Shown: piece after piece, positions 24,482-32,987 of the stretch
How the letters are laid out: each line of letters opens with the position of its first letter
Numbering within the stretch: the stretch's first letter is position 1
Assembly: GCA_944350415.1 (NCBI GenBank)
Contig: CALVOY010000070.1
Coordinates: 1-33,431, forward strand
DNA length: 33,431 nucleotides
Source: an uncultured Bacilli bacterium
GTDB taxonomy: Bacteria; Bacillota_I; Bacilli_A; RF39; UBA660
Reading direction: 5' to 3'
The notes under the pieces: model-generated
Databases searched by the model: none
Told to the model about the DNA's origin: nothing
Seen by the model: only the letters and a program-made list of their open reading frames with translations
Program-made: the position numbers and the translations under genes

Positions 24482-25072
24482 ATGAATGTTTATGATTTTG
24501 ATAATACTATTTATGATGGAGAAAGTTTAGTTGATTTTTTTATCTTTTGTATGAAAAAGAAACCAAGTCTGATTTGGTATTTGCCTCTTCTTATATATAC
24601 TTTGATTTTATATAAGTTTAGACTGTCATCTATCCAAAAATTTTATAAATTATCTAGTAAAATTTCTTCGGTTGTTATTTCTAATAAAGATCATATAGAT
24701 GGATTGGTAGAACCATTTTGGAAAAAGAATCGTTCTAAATTAAAACCAAAATTTTTAGAAATGCTAACAGCAGAAGATGTTATTATTACTGGCTCTCCCC
24801 GAATATTAATTTCCGGGATTATAAATGAACTAAAAGTTTTGCCATCTAATGTAATTTGTTCAGAATTTGACTTAAATACTGGTTGCTTTGAATTTATATG
24901 TCTTCGAGAGAATAAAGTAGAGGCGTTTACAAAAAGGTATTCTGAAGCACACATTGAAAATTTTTATACAGATTCATTGAATGATATTCCTATGATGAGA
25001 TTGGCTAAGCATTCGTATCTTGTGAAAAAGAAAAAGGATCCTGAATTAATCGATCCGAAAGTTTATCGTTAA
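24482..25072 (+). CDS. HAD-superfamily (subfamily IB) phosphatase-like protein
   Basis: The 196-residue protein starts MNVYDFDNTIYDGES with nucleophile Asp5 and acid Asp7. Motif II is the Ser/Thr of VIITGSPR, and the acidic motif is YTDSLNDIPMM. A hydrophobic cap segment (IWYLPLLIYTLILYKF) is typical of IB-type phosphatases related to phosphoserine and sugar phosphatases. The substrate is unknown. AGGTGAT sits 3 nt before the ATG, 27 nt after rny, so it may be co-transcribed with rny. A terminator follows. Confidence 0.85.
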   Translation: MNVYDFDNTIYDGESLVDFFIFCMKKKPSLIWYLPLLIYTLILYKFRLSSIQKFYKLSSKISSVVISNKDHIDGLVEPFWKKNRSKLKPKFLEMLTAEDVIITGSPRILISGIINELKVLPSNVICSEFDLNTGCFEFICLRENKVEAFTKRYSEAHIENFYTDSLNDIPMMRLAKHSYLVKKKKDPELIDPKVYR

Positions 25073-25074
25073 AG

Positions 25075-25100
25075 AAGATAGTAAAGGCACTATCTTTTTT
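25075..25100 (+). terminator. Terminator after the HAD gene
   Basis: AAGATAGT (25075-25082) pairs with ACTATCTT (25089-25096) around AAAGGC, followed by T. Confidence 0.85.
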
Positions 25101-25147
25101 GTTTTTTTTATGATATATTTTATCTAGAATATGAAGGGATGATCCAA

Positions 25148-26011
25148 ATGAACTATTCTACATTTCAAAGAAAAAATCATAAGAAGGCTAAAATTATCGT
25201 GATTTCTCTTATGGCCTTTAGTGTTATTATGATTGGCATATTTGGTTATCTAGTATATTTAGATATTCAAAATAGGCCGCTTATAGAATATCCTAAGTAT
25301 CATTTATCGACTACAGATTGGACTAGTGATAATGTAACTATTACCGTAGATTCAGAGGATGGAAAGATAAGCTCTTATTCTTTTGATGGAGGAAAAAATT
25401 ATCAAGAGTCTAATTCATATGAGGTTTTAACCAATGGCGATTTTTATTTGATTGTGAAAGATATTCATGGCAGAACCAGCAATATGATTCCGATTTCTAT
25501 TAAAAATATCGATAAAGACTCGCCGATCATTTCATTTGAAAGTACCACTACAGTTCCGCTTGGTAGTCATTTTTCTTTAAGAAGTGGAGTAAATGCCTAT
25601 GATGAGGGTTCTGGCTTAAGTAGTAATTATGTCGTTACTCCTGATTCTATCGATACTTCCATTGCAGGTGAGTATACCATTCATTATACTGCTTTTGATA
25701 AAGTTGGTAATTATACCGAAAAAGAACGCAAGATTATTGTTTCTGATATCCAGGGTAAGACATACTATCGTTATCGTACGGCTACCGTTGAATCTTATCA
25801 GTGTGAACCTTACATGTGTAATTGTGTCACTTCTAACGCTGCTTTGCAAAATCAAACTTGTCCAACGGGTTTTACTTTTAATGAACCTGATAAATGTTGT
25901 CAAACTTGTTATAAAACTTGTAAAAGAACAGTTTGGAGTGAATGGAGCGAATGGAGTCAGGAAAAGGTTACTGCTACTGCTACTCGTGAAGTAGAAACGA
26001 AAGTTGAATAA
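25148..26011 (+). CDS. Membrane-anchored surface protein, cysteine-rich with WSEWSEWS tail
   Basis: This 287-residue protein has a short basic N-terminus and one membrane helix (about 16-36, IIVISLMAFSVIMIGIFGYL), so most of it should lie outside the cell. Two immunoglobulin-like beta domains follow (SEDGKISSYSFDGGKNYQES, then a bacterial Ig-like domain near AGEYTIHYTAFDKVGNYTEK). The last 80 residues carry about ten cysteines (CEPYMCNC, CPTGFTF, CCQTCYKTCK) and WSEWSEWSQEK, like the start of a thrombospondin type-1 repeat. I know no exact family. The start is 25148, because AAGGG has proper spacing to it, not to the ATG at 25139. It converges on rnjA. Confidence 0.7.
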   Translation: MNYSTFQRKNHKKAKIIVISLMAFSVIMIGIFGYLVYLDIQNRPLIEYPKYHLSTTDWTSDNVTITVDSEDGKISSYSFDGGKNYQESNSYEVLTNGDFYLIVKDIHGRTSNMIPISIKNIDKDSPIISFESTTTVPLGSHFSLRSGVNAYDEGSGLSSNYVVTPDSIDTSIAGEYTIHYTAFDKVGNYTEKERKIIVSDIQGKTYYRYRTATVESYQCEPYMCNCVTSNAALQNQTCPTGFTFNEPDKCCQTCYKTCKRTVWSEWSEWSQEKVTATATREVETKVE

Positions 26012-26046
26012 AAAAATAAATCCAAGTATTATGGATTTATTTTTTT
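26011..26046. terminator. Bidirectional terminator between the surface protein gene and rnjA
   Basis: AAAAAATAAATCCA (26011-26024) pairs with TGGATTTATTTTTT (from 26032) across a 7-nt loop. It overlaps the rnjA stop codon on the other strand. Confidence 0.88.
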
Positions 26047-27710
26047 ATGTCAATAATAACAGGTAAAATAATTGGTCTTCTACCAGTTTTTTGTTCAATA
26101 AAAGGAATTAATTCACTAATCATTTTGCTTTTGATTTCGTTGATTCCATCATTGGTATTATCTAGCTTATCTTTAATGATGTTATAAGATGTTGCCTCAA
26201 TTTCTTTTATTAGTTGCTCGTTTTCATTTACTAAAATGAATCCTCTGGTAGTAATATTTGGCTTGATTAATAAATTTCTTTTTTCCATATTAATATTAGC
26301 AATTACCACTAAGATACCATCATTTGCCATTATCTTGCGATCTCTTAATACAACACTGCCAATTTCTCCAATACGGTTCCCATCTACATATACATCCTCT
26401 CCGGATACTTTTTCTTTTGCTTTGGTGATAACATGATTTTTTAAAGTTAAAATATCACCATTTTCAATTACGAAAGTATTTTCTTTTGGAATTCCGCATT
26501 CTACTCCTAGGTTTGCATGTCTTTTTAACATTCTGTAATCGCCATGGAAAGGCATTAAATATTTTGGATCAATTAAGCGAATCATTAATTTTAATTCTTC
26601 TTGATTAGCATGTCCTGATGTATGTAGTTCACTTAAAGAAGTATTTGTAAATACTTTAATTCCTTTTAAATATAGTTTATTGATAGTTCTTGCAATACTT
26701 ACAGCATTACCAGGAATAGGGCTAGATGAAAAAATCACAATATCATCAGGTCGTAAAGAGATTTGTCTAAATGTTCCATCGGCCATTCTGGATAAAGCAG
26801 CAAGAGGTTCCCCTTGACTACCAGTACATAAGAAGCAAACTTCACTAGGTTTTAAATTTTTAGCTTCTTCTGGTGTAATGATAATTTCTTTATGATCAAT
26901 ATATCCGCCTTCGATTGATATTTTAATGTTATTATCCATGCTTCTACCAAATACACAAATTTTTCGATTATGTTTGAAGCAAGTTTCTACAATATGTTTT
27001 AATCGATAAATGTTAGATGCAAAAGTAGCAATAATAATTCGATTGGATGTATAAGTATCAAAAATATCAGTTAGGGCGCTGTCTACTTTGGATTCACTAA
27101 TAGACATTCCCTCATTTAAGGCATTGGTAGAGTCACTAATTAATAAATCGACTCCGCGAGATCCTAATTCAGCCATTTTATGCAAATCAGCCATTGGTCC
27201 AATTGGAGTTAAGTCGAATTTAAAGTCACCAGTTGTAACTACACTACCATTTGGTGTTTTTAGGTAAATTCCATGAGAATCTGGGATCGAATGAGTTGTT
27301 CTAAAAAATTCGATTTCAAAATATTTAAATTTTAAAATATCTTTATCTGTATAAGCATAAAGATGATCATAGCGAATATTGCGATCTTGTAATTTAATTG
27401 CAATTAATTCCTTGGCTTGCTTTGGAGCATAAATAGCTGGTACATTTACTGTTTGCAATATAAAAGGAATAGCTCCAATATGATCTTCATGCCCGTGAGT
27501 AATAATTAAACATTTAATTTTCTCTTCGTTTTGTTTTAAAAAAGTATAATCCGGTAGTACATAGTCTACCCCAAAAAGTTCTCCTTCTGGAAAACGAATT
27601 CCCGCATCTATAATAACAATCTCATCTTCATGCATTAAACAATACATGTTTTTCCCAACTTCTCCTAAACCACCTAAAACAATAATCTTTGTTTCAGTGT
27701 TAGGTTTCAT
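26037..27710 (-). CDS. rnjA: Ribonuclease J (J1 type)
   Basis: The 557-residue metallo-beta-lactamase/beta-CASP nuclease has 5'-3' exo- and endoribonuclease activity on mRNA and rRNA. The zinc motif is HGHEDH (72-77), followed by TTHSIPDSHGI and TGDFKFD. The beta-CASP part shows IATFASNIYRL, FGRSM, CTGSQGEPLAALSRMADG and SSSPIPGN, and HTSGHANQEEL is the late zinc histidine region. GGAGA lies before the ATG on this strand. Length and motifs match RNase J1, which works with RNase Y, also encoded here. Confidence 0.96.
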   Translation of the reverse strand: MKPNTETKIIVLGGLGEVGKNMYCLMHEDEIVIIDAGIRFPEGELFGVDYVLPDYTFLKQNEEKIKCLIITHGHEDHIGAIPFILQTVNVPAIYAPKQAKELIAIKLQDRNIRYDHLYAYTDKDILKFKYFEIEFFRTTHSIPDSHGIYLKTPNGSVVTTGDFKFDLTPIGPMADLHKMAELGSRGVDLLISDSTNALNEGMSISESKVDSALTDIFDTYTSNRIIIATFASNIYRLKHIVETCFKHNRKICVFGRSMDNNIKISIEGGYIDHKEIIITPEEAKNLKPSEVCFLCTGSQGEPLAALSRMADGTFRQISLRPDDIVIFSSSPIPGNAVSIARTINKLYLKGIKVFTNTSLSELHTSGHANQEELKLMIRLIDPKYLMPFHGDYRMLKRHANLGVECGIPKENTFVIENGDILTLKNHVITKAKEKVSGEDVYVDGNRIGEIGSVVLRDRKIMANDGILVVIANINMEKRNLLIKPNITTRGFILVNENEQLIKEIEATSYNIIKDKLDNTNDGINEIKSKMISELIPFIEQKTGRRPIILPVIIDIKK

Positions 27711-27762
27711 TTCTATATTTTCTCCTTTCTTAAGTTCAAGTGAAAAGAACTAACTGATATGA

Positions 27763-27791
27763 ATTATACTATTTTTTTATCTTTTTGTCTA
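27763..27791 (-). promoter_or_regulatory. rnjA promoter
   Basis: On the minus strand TAGACA (27791-27786) and TATAAT (27768-27763) are 17 bp apart, 52 bp before the rnjA start. Confidence 0.75.
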
Positions 27792-27833
27792 TCCTTTCTT
27801 GATAAATTCCCTTTCGTTTACTGATTTATAAAG

Positions 27834-27862
27834 TTGCTTTTTATTTCGAGAAATAGTATAAT
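27834..27862 (+). promoter_or_regulatory. Promoter of the small gene at 27902
   Basis: TTGCTT (27834-27839), a 17-bp spacer and TATAAT (27857-27862). It diverges from the rnjA promoter. Confidence 0.72.
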
Positions 27863-27901
27863 TATTTTGTAAATAAAGTATGTTTTATGGATGGTGATGA
27901 G

Positions 27902-28126
27902 ATGGATTTCTGTATTTCTGAGACAGATGTTATAGATCCTTTTGAAAAAGAAAATACTAATTTTTTTACTCGAAATTTCGTTACATTTGTTGATTTTAGT
28001 GCTTTTGAAGTAGTTTATAAAGATTTTTCTTTGATTTCTAAAAAGAGAAATCCCTTTGCTTTACAAAGAAAGCAGATACAGATAGATTTATTTCATTCTA
28101 AAGATCAAGAAATAAAGATGAGGTAA
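27902..28126 (+). CDS. Small hypothetical protein
   Basis: A 74-residue frame beginning MDFCISETDVIDPFEKEN, with an aromatic middle (FFTRNFVTFVDFSAFEVVY) and a basic C-terminus. No family is recognised. The start at 27902 has GGTGAT 3 nt upstream, the same arrangement as at the ZIP, HAD and ylxM genes; the in-frame ATG at 27887 would include that site in the coding region. It has its own promoter and terminator, which supports a real gene. Confidence 0.6.
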   Translation: MDFCISETDVIDPFEKENTNFFTRNFVTFVDFSAFEVVYKDFSLISKKRNPFALQRKQIQIDLFHSKDQEIKMR

Positions 28127-28153
28127 AAAAGACTATGAAATAGCTCTTTTTTT
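28125..28153 (+). terminator. Terminator before ftsY
   Basis: AAAAAAGACTAT pairs with ATAG-C-TCTTTTTT around GAA, with one bulged C. Confidence 0.7.
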
Positions 28154-28184
28154 GATATTCATCCATTTATGATAGGAGAATTTT

Positions 28185-29234
28185 ATGGGATTATTTAATA
28201 AAATAAAAAATATTTTTGCCAAAGAAAATAATGAAAAACAAGAAAACTTAGGTGAATATGTTGATGCTCACCAAGAATCATTAGAAAATGTTCATACCAA
28301 ACAAGAAAAAGATATTCAAGTTTATGAAAAAGGGTTATCTAAAAGTCGTAAAGGATTTGTTTCTAATTTGATTCAGCTTACTTCTCGTTATCATAAAATA
28401 AATGAAGAGTATTTTGAGGAATTAGAAGAAATTTTGATTATGGCGGATATTGGTGTAAATACTGTTATGAAGTTTATGGATCGTTTACGCGAACGTGTGA
28501 AACATGAAAAAATAGAGGATCCTAATTTATTAAAGGAAGTTATTGTAGATGAACTGTTTATTATTTATGTAGATGATAACATTTTAGAAAGTAAAATTCG
28601 ATATAATGAAAATGGTCCTACTGTTATTTTATTTGTTGGAGTAAATGGGGTAGGTAAAACGACTACGATTGGGAAATTGGCTTGGAAAATGGTTGAAGAG
28701 GGAAAAAAAGTGTTGCTGGTTGCAGGAGATACTTTTAGAGCTGGGGCTTGCAAGCAACTAGAAGAATGGGCTAATAAGGCTGGAGCTGGTTTTTGTGGAA
28801 AAGAAGAAGGCGCTGATCCAGCCAGTGTAGTTTATGATGGCTTAGAGAAAGCTATCCAAGAAGACTATGATATTGTGATGATTGATACTGCTGGAAGACT
28901 GCAAAACAAAGTCAATTTAATGAAAGAATTAGAAAAAATAAATCGTGTGATTGGTACACATATTCCAGATGCTCCTCACGAGACACTGCTAATCATCGAT
29001 GCTACTACTGGACAAAATGGTATCAGTCAGGCAAAGAGCTTTCAAGAAATTGCTAATATTACAGGAATTGTTTTGACTAAATTAGATGGGACTGCTAAAG
29101 GTGGAATTGTTTTGGCTATTAAGGAAGAAGTTAATATTCCTGTAAAATATATTGGATTAGGAGAAGCAAAAGAAGATTTACAGTCATTTGATATTGAGGC
29201 TTATATATATGGACTTTTCAAAGATATGATGTAG
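28185..29234 (+). CDS. ftsY: Signal recognition particle receptor FtsY
   Basis: The 349-residue GTPase receives the SRP-ribosome complex at the membrane. An acidic/basic N-terminal region (about 1-60) is followed by the helical N domain and the G domain: GVNGVGKTT (152-160), DTFRAGACKQLEEWA, DTAGRLQNKVNLMKEL, TKLDGTAKGG and GLGEAKEDLQSFD. The RAGACKQL stretch is slightly unusual, since RAAAVEQL is commoner. AGGAGA precedes the ATG. It opens the SRP cluster with ylxM 8 nt downstream. Confidence 0.96.
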   Translation: MGLFNKIKNIFAKENNEKQENLGEYVDAHQESLENVHTKQEKDIQVYEKGLSKSRKGFVSNLIQLTSRYHKINEEYFEELEEILIMADIGVNTVMKFMDRLRERVKHEKIEDPNLLKEVIVDELFIIYVDDNILESKIRYNENGPTVILFVGVNGVGKTTTIGKLAWKMVEEGKKVLLVAGDTFRAGACKQLEEWANKAGAGFCGKEEGADPASVVYDGLEKAIQEDYDIVMIDTAGRLQNKVNLMKELEKINRVIGTHIPDAPHETLLIIDATTGQNGISQAKSFQEIANITGIVLTKLDGTAKGGIVLAIKEEVNIPVKYIGLGEAKEDLQSFDIEAYIYGLFKDMM

Positions 29235-29242
29235 GTGATATT

Positions 29243-29533
29243 GTGAATAAAAAGATATATTTTAATAATTTATATGATTACTATTCTCTGTTGTTAACGG
29301 AGAAACAACGCGATTATTATGAAGCTTATTACTTTCAAGATCTTTCGTTAGCAGAAATTTCTGAGAACGAGCAAGTTAGTAGAAATGCCGTTCATGGTCA
29401 AATTAAAAATGTAGAAGAACGGTTAGAGTTTTATGAACAAATTTTGGGTTTATATCAAAAATCTTTAAAAATAAAAGAATTGATTTCTGATTTAGATCCT
29501 GATTTAAAAAAGAAAATAGAAGAGTTTATTTAA
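29243..29533 (+). CDS. ylxM: YlxM family DNA-binding protein
   Basis: The 96-residue sigma-factor-like helix-turn-helix protein (LTEKQRDYYEAYYFQDLSLA, then ISENEQVSRNAVHGQI) is the known partner of ffh in Gram-positive SRP operons and modulates the SRP GTPases. It starts with GTG; AGGTGAT lies 3 nt upstream, in the end of ftsY. Unlike the usual order, ffh does not follow directly: a HerA-like gene intervenes. Confidence 0.92.
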   Translation: MNKKIYFNNLYDYYSLLLTEKQRDYYEAYYFQDLSLAEISENEQVSRNAVHGQIKNVEERLEFYEQILGLYQKSLKIKELISDLDPDLKKKIEEFI

Positions 29534-29598
29534 TTATGTAAAAGTGAATAGTCTAGAGATGCTAAAAATAGTAATCAAGAATAGGGAGGGGAACTATC

Positions 29599-31353
29599 AT
29601 GTTTGAAAAAATTATTTATATTGGGGATACGGATGTTGATATTAAATTAATTACTGGTAGTAATATACAAGGAGATATTATGAATATGCCAATTGTACTT
29701 CAGGATCGTGGTAAGGCTATTTTGGCAGAAATCAAGGATATGCATCCAGATTATGTGAAGGCAAAAATGCTAGGAGAACTAGTCGATGGAAAATTTATTG
29801 GTGGAATTTTAAGAAAACCAAGTTTAGATGCTACTATCCGTTCTTTAACGGATGATGAACTTCGATATATTGTGGGAGAAGAAAAAAAAGGTCATTTATT
29901 ACTAGGCGTTAGCCCTTTTTATAATTCTAAAAATATTTATGTAGATATGAATGAATTATTTAGTAAACATATTGGTATTATTGGAAATACTGGTAGTGGT
30001 AAAAGTTGTGGTATTGCTAGAATCATTCAGAATATTTTTAATAATCCGAATTTTATTCCTTATCGTTCTAATTTTTTTATTTTTGATTCTTCTGGTGAGT
30101 ATTATTCTGCTTTTTCAAATATCAACACCATCAATCCAAATTATCATTACCGTTTTATTACTACGAATACCAATCATGTCTATGATGGAGAGTTGCTTCG
30201 TATTCCTATTTGGTTATTAAATGTAGAAGATTTAGCATTATTATTATCTGCTACTACGCATACTCAACTATCCATTATCGAAAAAACTTCCAAACTAGTA
30301 AAAATTTTCTCTCAATCAGATGGCTCTGCTATTGACTATCAAAATCATTTGATTGCCAATGCAATGATGACAATTCTCTATTCTAATCAAAGTGCTACTA
30401 GTAAAAGAGATGAAATTTTCTCTATCTTAAATACTTGTACTACGGAAGCTTTTAATTTGAATGCCACTGTTCAGGGAATTGGATATACTAGAAGACTTCA
30501 AGATTGTTTTTTAATTGATTCTACTGATAATTTTTCAGAAAGAGTTCTTCTTACAGAATATATCAATAAATTTATAAAACCTGAATTAAATCAGTATGAA
30601 CCAGAGAAAGTTCACTATTTTACATTAGAAGATTTAGAGAAAGCATTAAACTTTGCTTTAATTAGTGAAGGATGGTTGCGCAATGAAAATGTTTATGCAG
30701 ATGCGATTGCATTAAAAGTAAAGTTACATGAATTGGTCATTGGTCCTAATAAGAAATTTTTTGATTGTAAAGAGTTTGTAAGACTGGATCAATTTGTTAG
30801 TAATTTGATTGTTCAAGATGGAAAAAAATATCAAATTGTAAATATTAATTTAGAAGATGTAGATGATTCTTTTGCTAAAAGTATTGTTAAAATTTTTACT
30901 AGACTATTATTTGAATTGTCTAAAAAAGTTCAAAGGGGCAGTATTCCTTTTAATATTTTATTAGAGGAAGCACATCGCTATGTTCAAAAAGATAGAGATG
31001 AGTCCTTATTTGGTTATAACATCTTCGATCGTATTGCCAAAGAAGGACGAAAGTACGGTGTGATTATGTCTTTGATTAGTCAAAGACCGGTAGATTTATC
31101 AGAAACCGTTATTTCACAGTGTTCTAATTTTATTATTTTCAAAATGAGTCACCCTAGAGATATTGAATATATTACCAAGATGATTCCTAATATTACAGAG
31201 GATACGATTGAGAAACAGAAATCTTTACAGGTTGGGAATTGTTTGGTATTTGGTTCAGGATTTAAAATTCCTTTAATTGCTAAATTAGAGTTTCCAAATC
31301 CAGCACCACAAAGTAGTAGTTGTAATGTTGTGGAGAAATGGACAAGTAATTGA
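29599..31353 (+). CDS. HerA-like hexameric ATPase (DUF87)
   Basis: This 584-residue protein has an N-terminal HAS-barrel-like beta domain (about 1-100) and a HerA/FtsK-type ATPase core. Walker A is GNTGSGKS (129-136), Walker B is LLEEAHRY with Glu456/457, and the sensor and arginine regions are LISQRPVDLSETVISQCSNF and RDIEYITKMIP. HerA pumps DNA and in archaea works with the NurA nuclease; in bacteria HerA proteins pair with SIR2, DUF4297 or other nucleases in phage defence. No such partner is seen here. GGGAGGGG precedes the ATG. It sits between ylxM and ffh, and a small broken frame overlaps its end. Confidence 0.85.
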   Translation: MFEKIIYIGDTDVDIKLITGSNIQGDIMNMPIVLQDRGKAILAEIKDMHPDYVKAKMLGELVDGKFIGGILRKPSLDATIRSLTDDELRYIVGEEKKGHLLLGVSPFYNSKNIYVDMNELFSKHIGIIGNTGSGKSCGIARIIQNIFNNPNFIPYRSNFFIFDSSGEYYSAFSNINTINPNYHYRFITTNTNHVYDGELLRIPIWLLNVEDLALLLSATTHTQLSIIEKTSKLVKIFSQSDGSAIDYQNHLIANAMMTILYSNQSATSKRDEIFSILNTCTTEAFNLNATVQGIGYTRRLQDCFLIDSTDNFSERVLLTEYINKFIKPELNQYEPEKVHYFTLEDLEKALNFALISEGWLRNENVYADAIALKVKLHELVIGPNKKFFDCKEFVRLDQFVSNLIVQDGKKYQIVNINLEDVDDSFAKSIVKIFTRLLFELSKKVQRGSIPFNILLEEAHRYVQKDRDESLFGYNIFDRIAKEGRKYGVIMSLISQRPVDLSETVISQCSNFIIFKMSHPRDIEYITKMIPNITEDTIEKQKSLQVGNCLVFGSGFKIPLIAKLEFPNPAPQSSSCNVVEKWTSN

Positions 31354-31478
31354 TGATGGAAAACAGTCAAAGAATTTATGAAAATTTATTGTTGCAATAG
31401 GATCATTTATCGGATTTAGAAATGATAACATTTGCTTTGATTCTAGCTCATTTACAGAATCGTTTGAATTTTAAATAA
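31353..31478 (+). pseudogene. Small reading frame broken by one amber stop
   Basis: An ATG overlaps the herA stop (TGATG), and the frame encodes MENSQRIYENLLLQ from the second ATG. A TAG at 31398 then interrupts it, after which the same frame continues DHLSDLEMITFALILAHLQN to TAA. The intact product would have about 40 residues, helical and amphipathic. TAG is a normal stop elsewhere in this window, so read-through is unlikely; a nonsense mutation is the simplest reading. No family is recognised. Confidence 0.45.
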
Positions 31479-31484
31479 TTTTTT

Positions 31485-31511
31485 AAACTAGTTCTAACTA
31501 GTTTTTTTTTT
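31485..31511 (+). terminator. Terminator before ffh
   Basis: AAACTAGT pairs with ACTAGTTT around TCTA, followed by a long T tract. ffh is therefore a separate unit; a TATAAT at 31522-31527 just after may be its -10 box. Confidence 0.85.
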
Positions 31512-31553
31512 ATTTCTTTTGTATAATAGTAATAGTTTATAGGGAGGGATAAC

Positions 31554-32861
31554 ATGTTTGAATCACTTGGAGATAGACTTCAAAATGCTCTTCATAAGAT
31601 AAAGGGTTATGGAAAAATTACAGAAGACAATATTTCTGATATGATGAGAGAAATACGTCTTGCATTATTAGAAGCTGATGTTAACTATCAAGTAGTCAAA
31701 GAATTTACAAATACAGTAAAAGAGAAAGCTTTAGGAGAAGAAGTACAGAAAAGTATTAAACCTGGGGATTTGTTTGTTAAGATTGTAAAAGATGAATTAA
31801 CAGAATTATTGGGGGGAGAAAGTGCACCTCTTAATATGACTGGCAATCCTGCTATTTTAATGCTAGTTGGACTTCAAGGTTCTGGTAAGACTACAACGAT
31901 TGGAAAATTAGCTAATTTCTTAAGAAAAAAGCATAGTAGAAAACCACTACTTGTTGCTTGTGATGTATATCGTCCAGCGGCAATTGATCAATTAAAACAA
32001 CTAGGAAAACAGTTGGGAATTGAAGTATATGAAGAGGGTAAAAAAGATCCTGTTGAAATTAGTAAAAATGCTATTTCCTATGCCAAAGAAAATGGCTATG
32101 ATTATGTCTTAATCGATACTGCTGGTAGACTGCATATCGATGAAGAATTAATGGAAGAGTTGCAAAATATTAACAAAGAAGTTCATCCACATGAGATCTT
32201 ATTGGTAATTGATTCTATGATGGGACAAGATGCTATTAATGTAATTCAGGGATTTCATAATAGTTTAAACTTAACAGGAGTAATATTAACGAAATTAGAT
32301 GGAGATACTCGAGGTGGAGTAGCTTTATCAGTTCGACATTTAACGAATGTACCAATTAAGTTTATTGGTGTTAGTGAAAAGCTAGATGGTTTAGAAAACT
32401 TCGATCCAGAACGAATGGCAGGAAGAATTCTAGGTATGGGAGATATTATTTCTCTTGTTGAAAAGGCTACTGAAGTCATTGATGAGAAAGAGGCTATGAA
32501 TACTGCTAAAAAAATGCAGTCTGGTAAATTTGACCTTGAAGATTTTTTAAAACAAATGAAGCAAATAAAAAAATTAGGCCCTCTTGAAAATCTGATTAAA
32601 ATGTTACCAGGAGCTAAAAAAATGGGTTTAACCAATGTCAATATTGATCCAAAGCAACTGGCACATGTTGAGGCTATTATTCTTTCTATGACACCAAAGG
32701 AAAGAAGAAATCCTGATATTATTAAAGCTAGTCGTAAAACAAGGATCGCCAAAGGTTGTGGACTTTCTGTTCAAGAAGTGAATAAGTTATTGATGCAATT
32801 TGAACAAATGAAAAAAATGATGAAACAAATGTCTAATGGTAATTTTAAAATGCCGTTTTAG
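31554..32861 (+). CDS. ffh: Signal recognition particle protein Ffh
   Basis: The 435-residue GTPase of the SRP binds signal peptides through its M domain. Visible are the N domain (MFESLGDRLQNALHKIKGYG), GLQGSGKTT (106-114), DVYRPAAIDQL, DTAGRLHIDEELM, TKLDGDTRGG, and GVSEKLDGLENFDPERMAGRILGMGD (quoted here as GVSEKLDGLENF and RMAGRILGMGD). The M domain has RNPDIIKASRKTRIAKGCG, which contacts SRP RNA, and a methionine-rich end. GGGAGGG precedes the ATG. Length is normal. Confidence 0.97.
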   Translation: MFESLGDRLQNALHKIKGYGKITEDNISDMMREIRLALLEADVNYQVVKEFTNTVKEKALGEEVQKSIKPGDLFVKIVKDELTELLGGESAPLNMTGNPAILMLVGLQGSGKTTTIGKLANFLRKKHSRKPLLVACDVYRPAAIDQLKQLGKQLGIEVYEEGKKDPVEISKNAISYAKENGYDYVLIDTAGRLHIDEELMEELQNINKEVHPHEILLVIDSMMGQDAINVIQGFHNSLNLTGVILTKLDGDTRGGVALSVRHLTNVPIKFIGVSEKLDGLENFDPERMAGRILGMGDIISLVEKATEVIDEKEAMNTAKKMQSGKFDLEDFLKQMKQIKKLGPLENLIKMLPGAKKMGLTNVNIDPKQLAHVEAIILSMTPKERRNPDIIKASRKTRIAKGCGLSVQEVNKLLMQFEQMKKMMKQMSNGNFKMPF

Positions 32862-32936
32862 TATATACTGTAATTGTATTTTTAAAAGAATGATTACTTT
32901 AATAAAAAAGTCTAAATAGATTAGGCCAATCAATTA

Positions 32937-32966
32937 TTGCATAGTTTTTTATCATCATACTATAAA
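32937..32966 (+). promoter_or_regulatory. Promoter of the CotD-like gene
   Basis: TTGCAT (32937-32942), an 18-bp spacer and TATAAA (32961-32966), 22 bp before the start. It looks like a vegetative promoter, not an obvious sporulation-sigma site. Confidence 0.5.
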
Positions 32967-32987
32967 CTAGATAGGAGGAAAGAAACT

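Noticed and set aside
25616-25994. Frames on both strands inside the surface protein gene
   Set aside because: Shadow frames of a well-supported gene with its own start and terminator; their composition is repetitive and shows no domain.
31398-31400. TAG reassigned to an amino acid in this organism
   Set aside because: TAG ends several intact genes here, including lysR, the PBP and pgsA, at the expected protein lengths.
32255-32752. 165-codon minus-strand frame opposite ffh
   Set aside because: Entirely antisense to the conserved GTPase gene, with no start signals.
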